Positions 5,805-13,143 of a stretch of DNA of 13,143 bases are shown piece by piece. The DNA is from Meridianimarinicoccus sp044221805 (GTDB lineage: Bacteria; Pseudomonadota; Alphaproteobacteria; Rhodobacterales; Rhodobacteraceae): assembly GCA_044221805.1 (NCBI GenBank), contig JBGAOK010000101.1, positions 1-13,143 on the forward strand, in the 5' to 3' direction. How positions within the stretch are numbered: the stretch's first letter is position 1; each line of letters starts with the position of its first letter. The notes under the pieces were generated by a model. That model was not told where the DNA came from. It was given only the letters and a program-made list of their open reading frames with translations, and did not search any database. A program made the translations under genes and the position numbers.

Positions 5805-6794
5805 ATGGAACAATTCGCAGGCCAGAAATCCGCGTCGCAGGTTCTGTACCCGCCGGTCGATCCCTTCGACCAGCGCATGCTCGAGGTCACCGGCGGGCAC
5901 CGGATCTATGTGGAACAATGCGGCAACCCGGACGGGATTCCGGTCGTGGTGGTCCATGGCGGGCCCGGCGGCGGCTGCAGCCCGGCGATGCGGCGATATT
6001 TCGACCCTGCCGCCTATCGCGTGGTGCTGTTCGACCAGCGCGGCTGCGGACGGTCGCGGCCCCATGCCAGCGTCGTCGCCAACACCACCTGGGATCTGGT
6101 GGCCGACATGGAGGCGATTCGCAGTGCGCTGGGAATCGGCCGCTGGGTCGTCTTCGGCGGGTCCTGGGGCGCCACCCTGTCGCTGATCTATGCCGAGACC
6201 CATCCCGACCGGGTCGCCTATCTGGCGCTGCGGGGCGTGTTCCTGATGACCCGGGCCGAGCTGGACTGGTTCTATGGCGGCGGTGCCGGGCTGTTCTGGC
6301 CCGACGTCTGGGAACGCTTCATCACTCCGATCCCAGAAGACGAACGCGGCGACCTGATCGGGGCCTATCACCGGCGGCTGTTCTCGGGTGACCTGATCGT
6401 CGAGACCCGCCATGCCCGGGCCTGGGCGGCGTGGGAAAACGCGCTTGCCTCGTTCCACGCCGACGGGGCGACCGGGGAAAGTCCGGCCGACTATGCAAGG
6501 GCCTTCGCGCGGCTGGAGAATCACTATTTCATCAACAACGGCTTCCTCGACCGGGATGACCACATCCTGTCGCAGATCGGGCGCATCGGGCAGATCCCGG
6601 GCACGATCGTGCAGGGCCGCTATGACATGATCTGCCCGCCCGCGTCGGCCTGGCGGCTGGCCGAAGCCTGGCCAAAGGGCGAGTTGAAGCTTGTGGGGCA
6701 AGCCGGGCATGCCCTGTCCGAACCGGGGATCAGCGCCGAACTGGTCGACGTGATGAACCGCCTGAAGCGCCAGCGCCGGGCACTCGACCTGTGA
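5805..6794 (+). CDS. pip: Proline iminopeptidase (peptidase S33, alpha/beta hydrolase)
   Basis: Removes N-terminal proline from peptides in the cytoplasm. The 329-residue product contains the full S33 signature: oxyanion-hole HGGPGGGCSP (residues 51-60), DQRGCGRS, and a catalytic triad of Ser120 in GGSWGA, Asp274 in GRYDMICPP and His302 in GQAGHAL. Total length and triad spacing fit the family. The reading frame is open far upstream, but homologs begin close to the ATG at 5805 (MEQFAGQKSASQVLYPPVDP), and the upstream part would overlap ubiG. No Shine-Dalgarno precedes this ATG; a TATAGT box ends seven bases before it, so translation may be leaderless. The stop is ten bases before the iron-sulfur protein gene, suggesting co-transcription, though no functional link between them is obvious. 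Confidence 0.95.
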   Translation: MEQFAGQKSASQVLYPPVDPFDQRMLEVTGGHRIYVEQCGNPDGIPVVVVHGGPGGGCSPAMRRYFDPAAYRVVLFDQRGCGRSRPHASVVANTTWDLVADMEAIRSALGIGRWVVFGGSWGATLSLIYAETHPDRVAYLALRGVFLMTRAELDWFYGGGAGLFWPDVWERFITPIPEDERGDLIGAYHRRLFSGDLIVETRHARAWAAWENALASFHADGATGESPADYARAFARLENHYFINNGFLDRDDHILSQIGRIGQIPGTIVQGRYDMICPPASAWRLAEAWPKGELKLVGQAGHALSEPGISAELVDVMNRLKRQRRALDL

Positions 6795-6804
6795 GGTTTA
6801 CCCA

Positions 6805-7455
6805 GTGACTGACAAAACGGCCGGTACCGGCCCGAGAATCGACGCCGTCGATGGCGGCCCGCTGAAGGTGACCGGTGTCACCAGCATGGAGGTTCCGGGC
6901 AATGCCGCGGCCGAGACCGGGCCGGTGATGTTCCTGTGCCGCTGCGGCCAGAGCAGCTCGAAGCCGTTCTGCGACGGATCCCATGTTGCGGCGGGCTTCA
7001 CGGGCGAAGCCGGCGAGCCGGCCGGCTATGACCGGGTGTTCGCGTTCCGCGGTTCTGCGGTCACGGTGACGTTCAACCCCCGGCTCTGCGCCCACGCGGC
7101 CGAATGCCTGCGCACCGCGCCCGAGGCTTTCGACGTGCGCCGCAAGCCCTGGATCCTGCCCGACAACGGCCCGCTCGAGGCGATCGTCGCGGCAGTCCGG
7201 GCCTGTCCGTCCGGCGCGCTGAAGATCACCGATCCCGAGGAGATCGGTCCGGACCTGTTTCCGGCCGGCCGCGCCCAGATCGTGGTGCAGCGCAACGGGC
7301 CCTACTGGGTGCTGGACGTGGCGCCGCCGGCACCGCTGCAGGGCAAGGGCATGACCCCGCGCAAGTACGTTCTGTGCCGCTGCGGCCTGTCCGGCACCAA
7401 GCCGTTCTGCGACGGCACCCACCACGACCGGCGCTGGCGCGACAGCGAAGCCTGA
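6805..7455 (+). CDS. CDGSH - ferredoxin-like - CDGSH iron-sulfur protein
   Basis: 216 residues predicted to hold three iron-sulfur clusters. CDGSH motif one has CRC at 45-47 and CDGSH ending at His60 (C45, C47, C56, H60). The middle segment (about 78-145) resembles the Fer4_19/DUF1271 mini-ferredoxin, with C95, C101 and a CPSGAL motif at C134. CDGSH motif two has C191, C193, C202 and H206, in CDGTH form. Each CDGSH motif binds a labile [2Fe-2S] cluster through three Cys and one His, as in mitoNEET. Such proteins are proposed to transfer electrons or clusters or to sense redox state, but their bacterial function is unsettled. No signal peptide or membrane helix is seen, so it is probably cytosolic. 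The GTG start has GAGG eight bases upstream, overlapping the pip stop, which favours translational coupling. Confidence 0.88.
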   Translation: MTDKTAGTGPRIDAVDGGPLKVTGVTSMEVPGNAAAETGPVMFLCRCGQSSSKPFCDGSHVAAGFTGEAGEPAGYDRVFAFRGSAVTVTFNPRLCAHAAECLRTAPEAFDVRRKPWILPDNGPLEAIVAAVRACPSGALKITDPEEIGPDLFPAGRAQIVVQRNGPYWVLDVAPPAPLQGKGMTPRKYVLCRCGLSGTKPFCDGTHHDRRWRDSEA

Positions 7456-7462
7456 CCCCTGC

Positions 7463-7494
7463 CGGCCGGGTCGCCTTCCCGTAGCCCCCGGCCG
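7463..7494 (+). other. Hairpin just after the iron-sulfur protein gene
   Basis: An 8-bp perfect stem, CGGCCGGG (7463-7470) with CCCGGCCG (7487-7494), and a 16-base loop begins seven bases after the stop codon. No T-run follows. It may stabilise the mRNA end, with termination left to a Rho-type process or to the strong terminator at 7585-7608. Confidence 0.4.
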
Positions 7495-7506
7495 CCAGAT
7501 TCACGC

Positions 7507-7535
7507 TTGCATTTTCCGGTTTGACCCCCTAATTG
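7507..7535 (+). promoter_or_regulatory. Candidate promoter for the rimP-nusA-ylxR-infB operon
   Basis: TTGCAT (7507-7512) and TAATTG (7530-7535) are spaced by 17 bases, a reasonable sigma-70-type pair in the AT-richest stretch of this gap. A start near 7542 would give a leader of about 87 bases that runs through the intrinsic terminator at 7585-7608 before reaching rimP. Unproven. Confidence 0.4.
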
Positions 7536-7584
7536 CCACCCAACAGCGGCGCCTGCGGTTCAGCCAAGGCCCACCGGTAGGATG

Positions 7585-7608
7585 AACGGGCCGCGAGCCC
7601 GTTTTTTT
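7585..7608 (+). terminator. Strong intrinsic terminator directly before rimP
   Basis: A perfect 7-bp stem, AACGGGC (7585-7591) with GCCCGTT (7597-7603), and a five-base loop are followed by seven T residues (7602-7608). It is 130 bases after the iron-sulfur protein gene and 20 bases before the rimP ATG. It could end the pip transcript, or act as an attenuator in the rimP leader if the operon promoter lies upstream of it. Confidence 0.9.
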
Positions 7609-7628
7609 GTTGTCGCACTCCAGGCCAG

Positions 7629-8279
7629 ATGAAGACGAAAGACATGAGCGACCTCATCGCCAAAGCCGCCATAGACCGGCGCATGGCCGCCATCGTGGGC
7701 CCAGTCATCGAGGACATGGGCTATGAACTCGTCCGCGTGCGGCTCATGGGCGGCAAGTCCAAGACGCTGCAGATCATGGCCGACCGCCCCCAGGGCGGTA
7801 TCGAGGTCGAGGATTGTGCGAAGATCTCGACCGCGGTCTCGGCCGTGCTCGATGTCGAGGATCCGCTCGACGAGGCCTATACGCTGGAGGTGTCCAGCCC
7901 CGGCATCGACCGGCCGCTGACCCGGCTGAAGGATTTCGACGTCTGGGCCGGCTACGAGGCCAAGGTCGAGACCACCGAGATGATCGACGGCCGCCGTCGG
8001 TTCCGCGGCGTGCTGGCCGGCACCGAGGTGGACGAGGTCCTGCTCGAGATCGAGGAAGGCACGATCGGGCTGAAGTTCGACTGGCTGAGCGATGCCAAGC
8101 TGGTTCTGACCGACGAGCTGATCGCCGACATGCTGCGGGCGCGGAAGGCGGCCGGGATCATCGACGAGAGCCAGTACGATTCCATCGAGACCGATGCGGA
8201 CGACGATCTTGTCGCCTCGAACGACGACGACGCGCCCGAAGACGCGCCCGAAACCGCCCCCCAAGAGGAGGAGAGATAA
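7629..8279 (+). CDS. rimP: Ribosome maturation factor RimP
   Basis: Needed for maturation of the 30S ribosomal subunit. The N-terminal domain (about 12-95) shows IVGPVIEDMGYELVRVRL, LQIMADRP and LEVSSPGIDRPL, the family hallmark. An SH3-like C-terminal domain follows to about residue 162. The remainder, from about 187, is an acidic low-complexity tail (ETDADDD, SNDDDAPEDAPE, QEEER), making the protein 216 residues against about 150 in E. coli. The start is uncertain: the ATG at 7629 has only a weak AGG upstream, while an in-frame ATG at 7644 (MSDLIAKAAID) fits the usual homolog N-terminus. First gene of the rimP-nusA-ylxR-infB operon; its stop codon abuts the nusA ATG. No initiator-tRNA gene precedes it, unlike in E. 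coli. Confidence 0.95.
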   Translation: MKTKDMSDLIAKAAIDRRMAAIVGPVIEDMGYELVRVRLMGGKSKTLQIMADRPQGGIEVEDCAKISTAVSAVLDVEDPLDEAYTLEVSSPGIDRPLTRLKDFDVWAGYEAKVETTEMIDGRRRFRGVLAGTEVDEVLLEIEEGTIGLKFDWLSDAKLVLTDELIADMLRARKAAGIIDESQYDSIETDADDDLVASNDDDAPEDAPETAPQEEER

Positions 8280-9905
8280 ATGGCCATCACCAGCGCAAAC
8301 CAGCTGGAGCTGCTGCAGACCGCCGAGGCGGTCGCGCGCGAGAAGATGATCGATCCCGGCCTCGTGGTCGAGGCGATGGAGGAAAGCCTCGCCCGGGCCG
8401 CCAAGTCCCGCTACGGCGCCGAGATGGACATCCGCGTCAAGATCGACCGCAAGACCGGCGTGGCGCGGTTCACCCGGGTGCGCACCGTGGTCGAGGATGA
8501 CGCGGTTGAGAATTATCAGGCCGAGATGACGGTCGCGCAGGCCCGCCAGTATCTGTCCGACCCGAAGGTCGGCGACGAGTTCGCCGAGGAAGTGCCGCCG
8601 GTCGAACTGGGCCGGATCGCCGCCCAGTCGGCCAAGCAGGTCATTCTGCAGAAGGTCCGCGAGGCCGAGCGCGAGCGCCAGTACGACGAGTTCAAGGACC
8701 GGCTCGGCACCATCATCAACGGCGTGGTGAAGCGCGAGGAATACGGCAACATCATCGTCGACATCGGTCGCGGCGAAGCGGTGCTGCGCCGGAACGAGAA
8801 GATCGGCCGCGAAAGCTATCGCCCGAACGACCGGATCCGGGTGTTCATCAAGGATGTCCGCCGCGAGCCGCGCGGCCCGCAGATCTTCCTCAGCCGCACC
8901 GCGCCCGAGTTCATGGCCGAGCTGTTCAAGATGGAAGTGCCCGAAATCTATGACGGCATCATCGAGATCAAGGCTGTGGCGCGTGACCCGGGCAGCAGGG
9001 CGAAGATCGCCGTGGTCAGTTATGACAACTCGATCGACCCGGTGGGCGCCTGCGTCGGCATGCGCGGCAGCCGCGTGCAAGCGGTGGTGAACGAGCTTCA
9101 GGGCGAAAAGATCGACATCATTCCCTGGAACGAGGACATCCCGACCTTTCTGGTCAACGCGCTGCAACCGGCGGAAGTGTCGAAGGTGGTGCTGGACGAG
9201 GATGCCGAGCGCATCGAGGTGGTGGTCCCCGACGACCAGCTCAGCCTGGCCATCGGCCGGCGCGGCCAGAACGTGCGTCTGGCCAGCCAGCTGACCGGGC
9301 TCGACATCGACATCATGACCGAAAGCCAGGAGAGCGAGCGGCGCCAGCAGGAATTCGCGGTCCGCACCCAGCTGTTCATCACCGCGCTCGATCTGGACGA
9401 ATTCTTTGCCCAGTTGCTGGTCTCCGAGGGCTTCACTTCGCTCGAAGAGGTCGCATATGTGGATCAGGACGAGTTGCTGGTGATCGACGGCGTCGATGAA
9501 TCGACCGCCCATGAATTGCAGGCTCGCGCCCGGGACTATATCGAGGCGCAGAATCTGGCGGCGCTGGAGAAGGCCCGCGCGCTGGGAGTCGAGCAGTCGC
9601 TGATCGACTTCGAAGGCCTGACGCCGCAGATGATCGTCGCGCTGGCCGAGGACGGCGTGAAGACGCTGGAGGACTTTGCCACCTGCGCCGACTGGGAACT
9701 GGCCGGCGGCTGGACCACGGTGGACGGCCAGCGGGTCAAGGATACCGGGCTTCTCGAGAAGTTCGACGTCAGCCTCGAAGAGGCGCAGACCATGGTCATG
9801 ACCGCGCGGGTGCAGCTGGGCTGGGTCGATCCGGCCGAGCTTGCCGCCAGCCGCGAGGCCGAGCCGGACGAGGACGAGGAAGACAGTGACGAGGCCGGGG
9901 CCTGA
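8280..9905 (+). CDS. nusA: Transcription termination/antitermination factor NusA
   Basis: Binds RNA polymerase and nascent RNA to control pausing, intrinsic termination and antitermination. Domain order in the 541 residues: N-terminal polymerase-binding domain (1-135), S1 domain (about 140-205, GVVKREEYGNIIVDIG), KH1 (about 230-285, VGMRGSRVQAV), KH2 (about 305-350, LAIGRRGQNVRLASQLTG), then two helix-hairpin-helix repeats (about 370-430 and 445-510), the same number as in E. coli. The last 20 residues are strongly acidic (EPDEDEEDSDEAGA). The ATG immediately follows the rimP stop, and AGGAGG (8266-8271) lies eight bases upstream inside the rimP tail coding region. NusA is known to autoregulate its operon in E. 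coli; the terminator before rimP gives a possible target here. Confidence 0.98.
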   Translation: MAITSANQLELLQTAEAVAREKMIDPGLVVEAMEESLARAAKSRYGAEMDIRVKIDRKTGVARFTRVRTVVEDDAVENYQAEMTVAQARQYLSDPKVGDEFAEEVPPVELGRIAAQSAKQVILQKVREAERERQYDEFKDRLGTIINGVVKREEYGNIIVDIGRGEAVLRRNEKIGRESYRPNDRIRVFIKDVRREPRGPQIFLSRTAPEFMAELFKMEVPEIYDGIIEIKAVARDPGSRAKIAVVSYDNSIDPVGACVGMRGSRVQAVVNELQGEKIDIIPWNEDIPTFLVNALQPAEVSKVVLDEDAERIEVVVPDDQLSLAIGRRGQNVRLASQLTGLDIDIMTESQESERRQQEFAVRTQLFITALDLDEFFAQLLVSEGFTSLEEVAYVDQDELLVIDGVDESTAHELQARARDYIEAQNLAALEKARALGVEQSLIDFEGLTPQMIVALAEDGVKTLEDFATCADWELAGGWTTVDGQRVKDTGLLEKFDVSLEEAQTMVMTARVQLGWVDPAELAASREAEPDEDEEDSDEAGA

Positions 9906-9913
9906 GGATCGGC

Positions 9914-10563
9914 ATGGCGCGAGGCGGGGCCGGGCAACGGCGCGAGACCGGAGACGAGGCCGAGGCACCGGAACGGCGCTGCCTTGTCACCGGTGAGCGA
10001 GGATCGAAAGCCGGGTTGATCCGCTTTGTCGTCGGTCCCGGCGACGCCGTGGTGCCCGATATCCTCGGGCGGCTGCCGGGCAGGGGATTGTGGCTGACGG
10101 CCGACCGCGAGGTGGTCGAGACGGCCGTCAGGAAGCGGGCCTTCGCGCGTGGCGCGAAGCGCGCGGTGACGGTGCCGCCGGATCTGGCGGACATGGTGGA
10201 AGACGCGCTGGCGCGACGGGTGATCGAACTCGTCTCGCTGGCGCGGAAGGCCGGCGCCGCAGTGGCCGGATACGAAAAGGTCAGGGACTGGCTGATCTCG
10301 GGCGAAGCCGAGGTGCTGGTCCAGGCGTTCGACGGGTCGGAGCGGGGTCGGGCGAAGTTGCGCCCACCACACGGTCCCGAGAGCCTGATCGAGATATTGA
10401 GTGCGTCCGAGCTCGGTTTGGCCTATGGGCGCGAAAATGTCATACATGGCGCGCTTGCGGGTGGTGGACTCACGGCGCGTGTTGTAGAGGAAGCCGCGCG
10501 GCTTAAGGGCATGCGCGCGCAGCACGTCGGGGACCGCCCCGGCGGAAAGGGTACGACGACCAT

Positions 10564-10567
<4 letters not shown>
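9914..10567 (+). CDS. YlxR (DUF448) domain fused to an L7Ae-like RNA-binding domain
   Basis: 217 residues with two parts. The N-terminal YlxR domain (about 20-85) has ERRCLVTGE, LIRFVVGP, PDILGRLPGRGLWLTADR and KRAFARGAKRAV; YlxR proteins bind nucleic acid and have been reported to act as nucleoid-associated regulators in Gram-positives. The C-terminal part (about 100-200) begins IELVSLARKAGAAVAGYEKV and resembles ribosomal L7Ae/YbxF-type kink-turn binders, continuing with VLVQAFDGSERGRAKL. In Firmicutes these domains are encoded by separate neighbouring genes (ylxR, ylxQ) between nusA and infB; here they are one protein, a layout common in Alphaproteobacteria. The ATG at 9914, eight bases after the nusA stop, has a GAGGA site. 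The stop overlaps the infB start in ATGA, so translation is probably coupled. Confidence 0.92.
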
Positions 10568-13108
<2,541 letters not shown>

Positions 13109-13143
13109 GCATTGGTTCCGCAATCGAAGGCCGTCGCCGGCTT
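13109..13143. other. Short non-coding end of the window
   Basis: 35 bases after the infB stop. No start codon with a ribosome binding site and no terminator hairpin with a T-run is visible before the window ends. Confidence 0.5.

Noticed and set aside
2901..6710. Long minus-strand frames opposite comF, grxC, the amidase gene and pip
   Set aside because: The opposite strand encodes recognisable enzymes with complete catalytic motifs; the minus frames have no family features.
7456..7628. A metY-type initiator tRNA gene before rimP, as in E. coli
   Set aside because: No cloverleaf, CCA end or T-loop sequence can be found in the gap.
7560..9968. An 802-codon open frame on the minus strand opposite rimP and nusA
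   Set aside because: It mirrors the codon positions of rimP and nusA, which are clearly real. Its protein is low-complexity (rich in H, D, R, L, A) without recognisable domains, as expected of antisense frames in high-GC DNA.

Overview
The window is ordinary chromosomal DNA from a high-GC alphaproteobacterium, most likely Rhodobacterales (Rhodobacter/Rhodovulum-like). The evidence is the very high GC with matching codon use, a long ferrochelatase, an NDUFAF5-type methyltransferase, a RimP with a long acidic tail, a YlxR-L7Ae fusion ahead of infB, and the comF-grxC-nitrilase run facing ubiG. This placement is inferred from gene content and protein style, not from a database search. Genes are densely packed. 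No gap exceeds about 175 bases, and I see no tRNA, rRNA, insertion sequence, phage gene or CRISPR array.

Layout. 1-519: the 3' end of a secreted L,D-transpeptidase gene (+). 665-850: a 61-residue protein with a signal peptide and a hydrophobic C-terminus (+), followed by an intrinsic terminator and two further hairpins that look like a duplicated unit. 988-2076: hemH, ferrochelatase (-). 2180-3043: a BioC/NDUFAF5-like methyltransferase relative without a recognisable SAM-binding motif (-). Its start codon overlaps that of divergent comF (3042-3812, +), which is followed by grxC (3852-4109) and a Nit-family amidase (4114-4944). ubiG (4986-5741, -) converges on the amidase gene across a hairpin. 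pip, proline iminopeptidase (5805-6794, +), and a CDGSH/ferredoxin-like/CDGSH iron-sulfur protein (6805-7455, +) form a tight pair. A strong intrinsic terminator at 7585-7608 lies only 20 bases before the rimP-nusA-ylxR-infB operon (7629-13108, +).

Themes. The last 5.5 kb is the conserved operon for ribosome maturation, transcription elongation/termination control and translation initiation. The left part holds haem synthesis (hemH), ubiquinone synthesis (ubiG), thiol redox and glutathione repair (grxC, Nit amidase), and an iron-sulfur protein.

Points that stand out: a one-base insertion that breaks the infB reading frame just after its NKID motif, probably a sequence error; a possible terminator-based attenuator in the rimP leader; a palindromic -10-like element between ubiG and pip that puts the pip transcription start on its ATG; the overlapping divergent starts of comF and the methyltransferase gene; and the degenerate methyltransferase. 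I found no clear defence, mobile or otherwise novel system.
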